From contig NZ_LT827021.1 in NCBI RefSeq assembly GCF_900169505.1, positions 310,001 to 374,000 of the forward strand: 64,000 nt of DNA, given 5' to 3'. This DNA is from Arabiibacter massiliensis (GTDB lineage Bacteria > Actinomycetota > Coriobacteriia > Coriobacteriales > Eggerthellaceae). The notes under the pieces are model-generated. The model made no database searches. It worked only from the letters and a program-made list of their open reading frames with translations, and was not told the DNA's origin. This document shows, in pieces, positions 12,325 through 21,731 of the stretch. The number at the start of each line of letters is the position of its first letter. Position 1 is the stretch's first letter. The position numbers and the translations under genes are program-made.

Positions 12325-14547
12325 ATGGATGAATTGCATGAGAACGCCTTCGAAGGCGACACGATAGACGAAGAGAGCGGCTGGGGCGAGTTTTCCGACG
12401 GCGACGCGGGCGGGTTCGAGCGCCTCGAGCCTGCGACCGAGCCCGAGCTCGATCCCGAGGCCGCCGAGCGCCTCGAGCGGGAGGGCCGCCGCCGGCCCGC
12501 GCTCGAGCGCGCCGTGCGCGAGCACGCGGACGGCCCCGCGGCGCCCGAATCTCAGCGCGCCAAGCTCGAGCGCATCAAGCAGGAGCTCTCCAGCGTGCCC
12601 GCGCTTCCGGGCGTGTACCTGTGGAAGGACAAGTCCGGCCAGGTCATCTACGTGGGCAAGGCCAAGCAGCTGCGCGCCCGCATGCGCCAGTACGTGAACT
12701 TCCAGGACGAGCGCGCGAAGATCCCGCTGCTCGTGGATCAGATCGACTCCTTCGACTACATCGTGGTGGAGAACGAGCACGAGTCGCTCGTGCTGGAGAA
12801 GAACCTCATTAACCAGCACAGCCCCTTCTTCAACGCCGACTTCAAGGACGACAAGTCCTACCCGTTCATCGCGCTCACCAAGGGCGACGTGTTTCCCGCC
12901 ATCAAGTACACGCGCGAGAAGCACCGCGCGGACACCAAGTATTTCGGCCCCTACACCGATAGCCGCGCCGCCCGCGACATGGTGGACATCGCGCGGCGCG
13001 TCGTTCCCCTGTGCGCCACGTCGTGCGCCGACTGGCGGCAGCTCAAGCGCCGCCTGGAGAAGAACCCGCTTGCGCTCCTCGACCGCGATGCGCGCCCGTG
13101 CTTCGACGCGCACGTGGGCCTGGGGCCCGGCGCCTGCTGCGGCGGCATCACGCCCGAGGAGTACGAGGTGAACGTGCGCCGCATCGAGCGCTTCCTGTCC
13201 GGCCAGCACCGCGAGTTCGTCGACGAGCTTACCGCCGAGATGAGGCAAGCCGCCGTCGAGCTCGACTTCGAGCGCGCCGCCCGCATGAAGGCGCGCATCG
13301 ACACCATCAACGGCCTCACCGATAGGCAGCACGCCGTGTCCGCGCGCAACCTCGACGCCGACGTGGTGGGCCTGTTCCGCGAGGAGACGGTGGCGGGCGT
13401 GCACGTGTTCATGGTGCGCGAGGGCCGCATCATCAACTCGAACGAGTTCGTGCTGAACCGCGGCAAGGACGTGCCCGACCAGGACCTGCTGCACATGTTC
13501 CTGCTGCGCTACTACGACGCCACCACCTCCATCCCGCACGAGGTCATCCTGCGCGACGAGCCCGAGGATAAGGAGGCCATGGAGGCGTGGCTCACCGAGA
13601 AGCTGGCCAGCCCCCACGGGGCGAAGGTGCGCTTCACCGCACCGCGAAAAGGCGAGAAGGCCGAGCTCGTGGGCATGGCCGAGACGAACGCCAAGCACAC
13701 GCTCATGCGCTACAAGGTGCGCACGAACTACGACGACAAGCGCATCAACAACGCGCTCTTGCAGCTGGAGAGCGCGCTCGCCCTCGACGAGCCGCCCCTG
13801 CGCATCGAGTGCTTCGACATCTCCACCATCCACGGCTCCTACACGGTGGCCTCGATGGTGGTGTTCACCAACGGCAAGCCCGACAAGAACCAGTACCGCC
13901 GCTTCAAGATAAAGACCCCGCTCGACGAGGCGAACGACTTCCTGTCCATGCAGGAGGTCATGAGCCGCCGCTACGCGCCCGAGCGCATGGCCGACGAGCG
14001 CTTCGGCAGCAAGCCCGACCTCATCATTCTCGACGGCGGCAAGCCGCAGCTGTCGGCGGCGCTCGAGATGTTCGACCAGATGGGTGTGCGTGATATCGCG
14101 ATGTGCGGCCTGGCCAAGCGCGACGAGGAGCTGTTCGTGCCCTGGCAGGACACGGGCCCCGTGGTGCTGCCCTCGGGCTCGGCGTCGCTCTACCTGGTGA
14201 AGCAGGTCCGCGACGAGGCCCACCGCTTCGCCATCACGTTCCACCGCGAGCTGCGCGGCAAGGGCATGACGGCCTCCATCCTCGACGACGTGGTGGGCAT
14301 GGGCCCCGTGCGCAAGAAGGCGCTGATGGCGCACTTCAAGTCGTTTCGGAACCTCAAGGCCGCCACGCTCGAGGACATCAAGGCGGCCCGCGTGGTGCCC
14401 GAAGAGGTGGCCGAGGAGCTGTTCCGCGTGCTCAAGCAGTATAATAGCGAGCGGAAAGACGAGCGCGTCGTGGGCGGCGAGGCCGAGGCGGCCGACGCAT
14501 CGGAAGCGGCGGCGCAGGACGATGATGCGACAACGGAAGGACGATAG
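12325..14547 (+). CDS. uvrC: Excinuclease ABC subunit C
   Basis: Makes both incisions in UvrABC nucleotide excision repair. The GIY-YIG nuclease domain (PGVYLWKD, then VIYVGKAKQLRARMRQY) starts near residue 90. A cysteine cluster around 230-272 corresponds to the region that holds an FeS cluster in E. coli UvrC. A UVR (UvrB-binding) motif lies near 297-320, the RNase H-like domain (FDISTIHGS, LIILDGGKPQL) in the middle, and tandem HhH near 650. At 740 aa it is longer than the usual ~600, because of about 85 extra acidic residues (EES, DGDAGG, EPELDPEAAERLE) before the GIY-YIG domain and an acidic tail. rapZ begins 1 nt after its stop. Confidence 0.95.
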   Translation: MDELHENAFEGDTIDEESGWGEFSDGDAGGFERLEPATEPELDPEAAERLEREGRRRPALERAVREHADGPAAPESQRAKLERIKQELSSVPALPGVYLWKDKSGQVIYVGKAKQLRARMRQYVNFQDERAKIPLLVDQIDSFDYIVVENEHESLVLEKNLINQHSPFFNADFKDDKSYPFIALTKGDVFPAIKYTREKHRADTKYFGPYTDSRAARDMVDIARRVVPLCATSCADWRQLKRRLEKNPLALLDRDARPCFDAHVGLGPGACCGGITPEEYEVNVRRIERFLSGQHREFVDELTAEMRQAAVELDFERAARMKARIDTINGLTDRQHAVSARNLDADVVGLFREETVAGVHVFMVREGRIINSNEFVLNRGKDVPDQDLLHMFLLRYYDATTSIPHEVILRDEPEDKEAMEAWLTEKLASPHGAKVRFTAPRKGEKAELVGMAETNAKHTLMRYKVRTNYDDKRINNALLQLESALALDEPPLRIECFDISTIHGSYTVASMVVFTNGKPDKNQYRRFKIKTPLDEANDFLSMQEVMSRRYAPERMADERFGSKPDLIILDGGKPQLSAALEMFDQMGVRDIAMCGLAKRDEELFVPWQDTGPVVLPSGSASLYLVKQVRDEAHRFAITFHRELRGKGMTASILDDVVGMGPVRKKALMAHFKSFRNLKAATLEDIKAARVVPEEVAEELFRVLKQYNSERKDERVVGGEAEAADASEAAAQDDDATTEGR

Positions 14548-14548
14548 C

Positions 14549-15508
14549 ATGAGCGAAGAAACCTCCCAGCTGGAGAACATGCCCGAGCTGGTCGTGGTCA
14601 GCGGCATGAGCGGCGCCGGACGCACCGAGGCCATGCACTCCTTCGAGGACCTGGGCTACTTCTGCGTGGACAACCTGCCGTCCAGTCTCATCGGGAACCT
14701 GCTGGAGCTCACCGGCATGCCGGGCCAGCCCGACGAGAAGCGCCGGCTGGCCGTGGTGTGCGACGCGCGCAACCGCGACTTCTTCGCCAGCCTCACGGCC
14801 GAACTCGAGAAGCTGAAGGGCCAGGGCATCGATTACCGCATCCTGTTCCTCGATGCGGCCGACGAGAAGCTGGTCGCGCGCTACAAGTCAAGCCGCCGCC
14901 GCCATCCGCTGTGCGCCGACGGCGCGTCCATCGCGCAGGGCATCCAGCGCGAGCGCGACCTCCTGTTCGAGGTGCGCGAGGCGGCCCATCACGTGCTCGA
15001 CACCACCGACATGCTGCCGGCCCAGCTGCGCGGCGCCATCCGGGCGCTCTTCGCGCCGGGCACCGAGCAGCAGGGCATGTCCGTCAGCGTGTACTCGTTC
15101 GGCTTCAAGCACGGCGCGCCGCTGGACGCCGACCTCGTCATGGACGTGCGCTTTCTGCCGAACCCCTACTACGAGCCGCAGCTCAAGGGCCTTACCGGCC
15201 TCGACAAGCCCGTGCGCGACTTCGTGCTGTACCGGCCGGAGACCGAGGAGTTCCTGGAGAGGTGGCGCGCGCTGCTCGACTGCGTGATGCCCGGCTACGT
15301 GGCCGAGGGCAAGCAGCAGCTCGCCATCGCCGTGGGCTGCACGGGCGGCCAGCACCGCAGCGTGGCGCTCGCGGAGTCCACCGGCGACTACCTCAAGGTG
15401 AAGGGCTACCGCGTGAGCGTGGCGCACCGCGACCTCGCGCTCGCCGAGGGCGCCGACGGCAAGCTCGTGGCGGCCGATGCCGCGCCCGCGCCTGAGCCCG
15501 CGCGCTAG
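14549..15508 (+). CDS. rapZ: RapZ family nucleotide-binding protein
   Basis: RapZ (YvcJ) proteins bind nucleotides and, in enterobacteria, adapt an RNA to RNase E; in Gram-positives the role is less clear. The 319-aa protein has Walker A GMSGAGRT at 19-26, a Walker B-like LFLDA near 100, and the conserved C-terminal VGCTGGQHRSVALAE. The start ATG at 14549 follows GGAAGG. It sits 1 nt after uvrC and just before yvcK-whiA, the conserved Firmicutes/Actinobacteria order. A C-terminal Ala/Pro tail (AAPAPEPAR) is extra. Confidence 0.93.
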   Translation: MSEETSQLENMPELVVVSGMSGAGRTEAMHSFEDLGYFCVDNLPSSLIGNLLELTGMPGQPDEKRRLAVVCDARNRDFFASLTAELEKLKGQGIDYRILFLDAADEKLVARYKSSRRRHPLCADGASIAQGIQRERDLLFEVREAAHHVLDTTDMLPAQLRGAIRALFAPGTEQQGMSVSVYSFGFKHGAPLDADLVMDVRFLPNPYYEPQLKGLTGLDKPVRDFVLYRPETEEFLERWRALLDCVMPGYVAEGKQQLAIAVGCTGGQHRSVALAESTGDYLKVKGYRVSVAHRDLALAEGADGKLVAADAAPAPEPAR

Positions 15509-15518
15509 GGGGGGGCGC

Positions 15519-16640
15519 ATGGCGACGCAGCCCTTCACCCACGACCCCTCGGCCACCGCGGCCTTCGCCGCGCTGCGGCCCGAGCCGCTCGATCCCACGC
15601 AGCCGGCGCTGCACGCCGTCGTCATCGGCGGCGGCACGGGCGCGCCGGTGTCCATCCGCACGCTTCTGTCCATGGGGCTTGAGACGAGCGCCGTCGTGGC
15701 CATGGCCGACGACGGCGGCTCCACGGGCATCCTCCGCGAGGAGGCCGACGTCACGCCCCCCGGCGACGTGCGCAAATGCATCGCCGCGATGGCCGCCGAC
15801 GCCGACGACCCGCTCACCAAGGCGTTCAAGTACCGCTTCCCGTTCGCGCGCAACCACACGCTCGGCAACCTGATGCTCTCGGCGCTCGAGGACGCGGCCG
15901 GATCGTTCCCCGAGGCCATCGCCATCTGCGAGCGGCTGCTCGGCGCGCGGGGGCACGTGTACCCCTCCACGCTCGACCGCGTCACGCTCACGGCCCGCAC
16001 GCGCGACGGCCGCTCCATCGTGGGGCAGGCGGTGGCGTGCCACTCGCGCACGGCGCTCGACCGGGTCGACCTGCGCGCATCCCATGCCATCGTGCCGTTC
16101 CGCCCCGCGCTCGACGCCATCCGCGAGGCCGACCTCATCGTGCTGGGGCCGGGGTCGCTGTTCACGTCCATCATCCCGAACCTGCTCGTGCCCGGCGTGG
16201 TGGACGCCATCCGCGCGTCGAAGGGGGCCGCGCTCTTCGTGTGCTCGCTCGCCGACATGCAGGGCGAGACGTGGGGCCTCACCGCGCGCGAGCACGTGGA
16301 GGCGCTCATGGACCACGGCATGCGCGGGTGCCTCGACTACATGCTGGTGCACACGCCCGTGCCCCTGCGTCCCGACAGCCCCGCGACGGGCCTGTTCAGC
16401 GCCGTGACCGGGGCCGAGCCCGAGCACGCCTCCACGTCGGACATCTCCGACGCGGCGCTCTCCGGCCGCGTGCGCCCGGTGCGCATCGACCATCATGACG
16501 TGCAGGTCATCCAGGCGCAGGGCCCGGTGGTCATCGCGCGGGACCTCGTCGACCCGATGCGGCCCACCTGGCATGATCCCGTCGCGCTGCGCGACGCGTT
16601 CGCGGGGGTGTTGAGGCTATGTCGTTCACGGCAGAGGTGA
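15519..16640 (+). CDS. yvcK: YvcK/CofD-family gluconeogenesis factor
   Basis: YvcK proteins bind UDP-sugars and are needed for gluconeogenic growth and normal cell shape in Bacillus; in actinobacteria they are linked to cell-wall control. The 373-aa protein shows the nucleotide-binding GGGTG (37-41), MADDGGSTGILR, PPGDVRKCIAAMA, HTLGNLML and LGPGSLFTSIIPNLLV, all typical. The ATG at 15519 is preceded by a G-rich stretch. The end overlaps whiA by 22 bp, so translation is probably coupled. An N-terminal extension of about 30 residues precedes the core. Confidence 0.9.
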   Translation: MATQPFTHDPSATAAFAALRPEPLDPTQPALHAVVIGGGTGAPVSIRTLLSMGLETSAVVAMADDGGSTGILREEADVTPPGDVRKCIAAMAADADDPLTKAFKYRFPFARNHTLGNLMLSALEDAAGSFPEAIAICERLLGARGHVYPSTLDRVTLTARTRDGRSIVGQAVACHSRTALDRVDLRASHAIVPFRPALDAIREADLIVLGPGSLFTSIIPNLLVPGVVDAIRASKGAALFVCSLADMQGETWGLTAREHVEALMDHGMRGCLDYMLVHTPVPLRPDSPATGLFSAVTGAEPEHASTSDISDAALSGRVRPVRIDHHDVQVIQAQGPVVIARDLVDPMRPTWHDPVALRDAFAGVLRLCRSRQR

Positions 16641-17551
16641 AGGACGAGCTCGCCCGCGTGCCCGCCATCTGCTCGCACTGCGAGAAGGCCACGCTGGCGG
16701 CGCTCGTGCGCATCGAGGGCACGCTGTTCTTCAGCGGCCAGGGCAAGTACCGCATCGAGATCGCGACCGACGCGCCGTCCGTCGCGCGCCTCATCATCAA
16801 GCTCTTGCACGAGCTGTACCATCTGAAGACGAACCTCACGGTGCGCCGCAGCGTGCTGCACAAGACGCCGAACTACCTGATCGAGGTGCCCTCGCAGCCG
16901 CGCCTGGCCGAGGCGCTCGCCGACATGGGCGTGCTCGCGCCCGAGGGGGGCCTCGAGCTGGGTGTGAAGCCCGACCTCGTGGCCAAGGAGTGCTGCGCGG
17001 CGGCCTACCTGCGCGGCGCGTTCCTCGGCAGCGGCTTCGTGTCCGATCCGCGCGGCGACTTCCACTTCGAGATCACCGTGGAGGGGGAGGATCTGGCCGA
17101 GGGGCTCGTCGAGCTGCTCGAGCGCAAGGGCATCAACGCGCGCGTCATGCAAAGGCGCAGCTCGTTCATGGTGTACCTCAAAAGCGGCAGCGCCATCCTC
17201 GAGTTCCTCGCGTTCGCCGGCGCGCATCAGAGCGCCCTTGCCATGGAGAACGCGCGCGTCATCAAGAGCGTGCGCAACGACGTGAACCGTATGACCAACG
17301 CCGAGATCGCCAACCAGGCGAAGGCCGCGAACGCCTCGGTCGACCAGCTCTTCGCCATCCGCACCGTGCTCGACGCCTACGGCATGGAGAATCTGCCGCC
17401 GGCGCTGCAGGACTTCATCAAGCTGCGCGTGAGCTTCCCCGACGCCACGCTCAAAGAACTCGGCGAGCGCGCCAACCCCCCGCTGTCCAAATCCGCCGTC
17501 TACCACCGCGTCCGCCGCATCGAGCAACTGGCCAAGGAGGCGAAAGGCTGA
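16619..17551 (+). CDS. whiA: WhiA sporulation/division regulator homologue
   Basis: DNA-binding protein with a LAGLIDADG-homing-endonuclease-like N-terminal domain (AAYLRGAFLGSGFVSDP near residue 125) and a C-terminal helix-turn-helix (LKELGERANPPLSKSAVYHRVRRIEQLA). In Streptomyces it controls sporulation septation; in non-sporulating bacteria it affects division and chromosome segregation. Length 310 aa is typical. It ends 3 bp before the left palindrome of the transposase element, so that palindrome may now act as its terminator. Confidence 0.94.
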   Translation: MSFTAEVKDELARVPAICSHCEKATLAALVRIEGTLFFSGQGKYRIEIATDAPSVARLIIKLLHELYHLKTNLTVRRSVLHKTPNYLIEVPSQPRLAEALADMGVLAPEGGLELGVKPDLVAKECCAAAYLRGAFLGSGFVSDPRGDFHFEITVEGEDLAEGLVELLERKGINARVMQRRSSFMVYLKSGSAILEFLAFAGAHQSALAMENARVIKSVRNDVNRMTNAEIANQAKAANASVDQLFAIRTVLDAYGMENLPPALQDFIKLRVSFPDATLKELGERANPPLSKSAVYHRVRRIEQLAKEAKG

Positions 17552-17554
17552 TTT

Positions 17555-17587
17555 TGGCATAAAAGGGGACAGTCCCCTTTTATGCCA
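17555..17587. repeat. REP palindrome, left end of RAYT element
   Basis: A 33-bp near-perfect palindrome: 15-bp arm TGGCATAAAAGGGGA, centre CAG, and the complementary arm. Only the central base breaks symmetry. It is the reverse complement of the copy at 18376-18408, so the two form terminal inverted repeats around the transposase gene. Confidence 0.9.
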
Positions 17588-17618
17588 TTTTACCGACGTG
17601 TACGAAAAGGAGGACTTC

Positions 17619-18383
17619 ATGGCACGTTCTGCAAGGGCTGTTTCGGAGTCGGGGTATTACCATGTGGTGCTCCGCGGGAACGGCAAGCAGCTTCTTTTCG
17701 AGGACGATCTCGACAGGCATGCCTTCATCGACGCGGCTGCGGAGCAGTTCGCTCAAAGGGAAGTCGTCGTCATCGCATGGTGCCTCATGGACAATCACGT
17801 ACATCTGCTGTTGCGCGACGACGCGAGGCAGTTGAGCAGGGCGATGCAGGCCCTTGCGACGAAGTACGCTCAACGTTTCAACCGCAAGGGAGGGCATGCG
17901 GGCCACGTGTTCCAAGAACGGTTCGCCAGCTTTCCCGTTGAAAGCGATTCCTATCTGCTGGAAGCGGTGCGCTACATTCACAACAACCCTGCGAAAGCTG
18001 GCGTCTGCCCGGTCGACGAGCACTGGTGGAGCAGCTATCGCGAATACGTGGGAAAGGCCGAACTCGCTGACACGTCCATCGTGCTGGACATGCTCGGCGG
18101 CGTGGATGCCCTCATCGCGTTCCAGGCTGCGGACGCCGCCGGCCGTTACCGTCTTGGCGGCGGGCACCGCATACCTGACGAGGAGATGGGCGAGGTCGCC
18201 GCCGCTGTTCTCGCGGAGTCGTTTGGGTGCGCGGCGAACGAGGTGAAGGCTCTCCCGAAACCGCGCAGGAACGAGTGCCTGGTCGCCCTCCATGACGTCG
18301 GGCTGTCTATTCGGCAGATCGGTCGCCTGACGGGAATCGGCGACAGAACCATCGCCCGAGTGGCATCTTCAAAAATGGCATAA
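17619..18383 (+). CDS. REP-associated tyrosine transposase (RAYT, Y1/IS200-like)
   Basis: Single-strand DNA transposase of the HUH/Y1 family thought to spread or maintain REP palindromes. The metal-binding HUH motif is H60-V-H62 in DNHVHLLL. The likely catalytic tyrosine is Y119 in RYIHNNPAKAG, and MARSARAVSESGYYHVVLRGN is the usual N terminus. Length 254 aa. A C-terminal helix-turn-helix-like region (LSIRQIGRLTGIGDRTIAR) resembles a DnaA-type DNA-binding tail. The start ATG has AAAAGGAGG upstream. The last codons and the TAA lie inside the right palindrome, so the element ends with the gene. It has inserted downstream of whiA. Confidence 0.9.
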   Translation: MARSARAVSESGYYHVVLRGNGKQLLFEDDLDRHAFIDAAAEQFAQREVVVIAWCLMDNHVHLLLRDDARQLSRAMQALATKYAQRFNRKGGHAGHVFQERFASFPVESDSYLLEAVRYIHNNPAKAGVCPVDEHWWSSYREYVGKAELADTSIVLDMLGGVDALIAFQAADAAGRYRLGGGHRIPDEEMGEVAAAVLAESFGCAANEVKALPKPRRNECLVALHDVGLSIRQIGRLTGIGDRTIARVASSKMA

Positions 18384-18408
18384 AAGGGGACTGTCCCCTT
18401 TTATGCCA
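18376..18408. repeat. REP palindrome, right end of RAYT element
   Basis: Same 33-bp palindrome as the left end with centre CTG instead of CAG. It encodes the last residues (MA) and the stop codon of the transposase. Confidence 0.9.
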
Positions 18409-18435
18409 AACGGCTCGGCGAGCGGTTGGGAGCGT

Positions 18436-18467
18436 CCGCCGCCGGGCCGGCGGGTTGCTTTTTTTAT
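18436..18467 (+). terminator. Possible displaced whiA-operon terminator
   Basis: A short GC-rich stem (CCGCC with GGCGG, 18439-18453) is followed by GTTGC and a run of seven or eight T. It may be the original whiA terminator separated from whiA by the RAYT insertion, or it may serve the transposase. Confidence 0.5.
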
Positions 18468-18485
18468 ACGCTGGCGAGATAGGGC

Positions 18486-18515
18486 TTGCCGCAGGGCGGC
18501 GACACCCGGTATGAT
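18486..18515 (+). promoter_or_regulatory. gap promoter
   Basis: TTGCCG at 18486-18491, an 18-bp spacer and TATGAT at 18510-18515, about 50 bp before the gap ATG. Confidence 0.6.
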
Positions 18516-18551
18516 CGGGGCGTTCCTGCAATTCTGATGCAAGGTATCTGA

Positions 18552-19565
<1,014 letters not shown>

Positions 19566-19577
19566 CCGCATCCCCTC

Positions 19578-19607
19578 AAACGAGCCTGCCTTGGCAGGCT
19601 CGTTTTT
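19578..19607 (+). terminator. Terminator between gap and pgk
   Basis: The stem ACGAGCCTGCC / GGCAGGCTCGT with a tight loop and a TTTTT run lies 13 bp after the gap stop. Read-through would be needed for co-transcription, or it may attenuate pgk. Confidence 0.85.
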
Positions 19608-19628
19608 CGTTTGGACAAGGAGGGCCCC

Positions 19629-20816
<1,188 letters not shown>

Positions 20817-20821
20817 CAGAA

Positions 20822-20854
20822 TGGCATAAAAGGGGACTGTCCCCTTTTATGCCA
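20822..20854. repeat. Solitary REP palindrome between pgk and tpiA
   Basis: The same 33-bp palindrome as at the RAYT ends (arm TGGCATAAAAGGGGA, centre CTG). It starts 5 bp after pgk and ends 22 bp before tpiA. In RNA it would be a 15-bp hairpin that could protect or attenuate the operon message. Confidence 0.9.
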
Positions 20855-20876
20855 TTCCCGAGGAAAGGAAGATCGC

Positions 20877-21647
20877 ATGGCGCGCAAACCAATGATGGCG
20901 GGCAACTGGAAGATGAACAACACCGTCGCCGAGGCGGTGGTGCTCACGCAGGAGATCTCCAATCAGTACGAGAAGGAGTGGCCGGAGGCGCTCGACATCG
21001 TCATCTGCCCGCCCTACGTGGACCTCAAGCCGGCCAAGACCGTGCTCGACTTCGATAAGACGAAGATCGCCGTGGGCGCGCAGAACGTGTACTGGGAGCC
21101 GAAGGGCGCGTTCACGGGCGAGGTCTCGGTGCCGATGATCAAGGAGATCGGCTGCGCGTGCTCGATCGTGGGCCACTCCGAGCGCCGCGAGCTGTTCGGC
21201 GAGACGAACGAGGACGTGAACCGCAAGGTGAAGGCGCTTCTGGAGGGCGGCCTGTACGCCATCGTGTGCGTGGGCGAGTCGCTCGCCGTGCGCGACGAGG
21301 GCACCACCGAGGAGTACGTCACCGCGCAGGTGCGCGCCGCGTTCGCCGGCGTGGACGCGCGCGACGCTGCGAAATGCGTCGTGGCCTACGAGCCCATCTG
21401 GGCCATCGGCACGGGCCGCACCGCCACGCCCGAGCAGGCCGAAGCCGTGTGCGCACGTGTTCGCGCGACGCTCGCCGAGCTCTTTGGCGCCGAGGTTGCC
21501 GAGGAGATGCGCGTGCTCTACGGCGGCTCGATGAATCCGGGCAATGTGGACGGCCTCATGGCCCAGCCGAACATCGACGGCGGCCTCGTGGGCGGCGCGG
21601 CCCTCAAGTGCGAGTCGTTCGTCCAGCTCATCAAGGCGTGCCTGTAA
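20877..21647 (+). CDS. tpiA: Triosephosphate isomerase
   Basis: Interconverts dihydroxyacetone phosphate and glyceraldehyde 3-phosphate. The 256-aa TIM barrel has the catalytic Lys12 in AGNWKMNN, the histidine in VGHSERRELFGE (about 99), the catalytic glutamate in AYEPIWAIGTG (about 171, the flexible loop-6 region), and the phosphate-binding LYGGSMNPGN and GGLVGGAAL. The ribosome site GGAAAGGAAG lies upstream. Confidence 0.97.
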   Translation: MARKPMMAGNWKMNNTVAEAVVLTQEISNQYEKEWPEALDIVICPPYVDLKPAKTVLDFDKTKIAVGAQNVYWEPKGAFTGEVSVPMIKEIGCACSIVGHSERRELFGETNEDVNRKVKALLEGGLYAIVCVGESLAVRDEGTTEEYVTAQVRAAFAGVDARDAAKCVVAYEPIWAIGTGRTATPEQAEAVCARVRATLAELFGAEVAEEMRVLYGGSMNPGNVDGLMAQPNIDGGLVGGAALKCESFVQLIKACL

Positions 21648-21687
21648 CGATCCCCGTCATCCTGAACAAGACCCTTCTGTCATCCTG

Positions 21688-21731
21688 AGCGGAGTGAACG
21701 AAGTGAACGTAGTCGAAGGATCCCGTGCGGC
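21688..21731. repeat. GTCATCCTGAGC...GTCGAAGGATC dispersed repeat at the gpmI start
   Basis: A roughly 45-bp unit opening with TCATCCTGAGCGGAGTGAAC and closing with GTCGAAGGATCCCG. The same unit with one or more inverted partners occurs at 32136-32238 and 61816-61942. A partial copy, GTCATCCTGAACAAG, lies just upstream at 21656. Here the repeat overlaps the likely start codon of gpmI. Confidence 0.8.
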
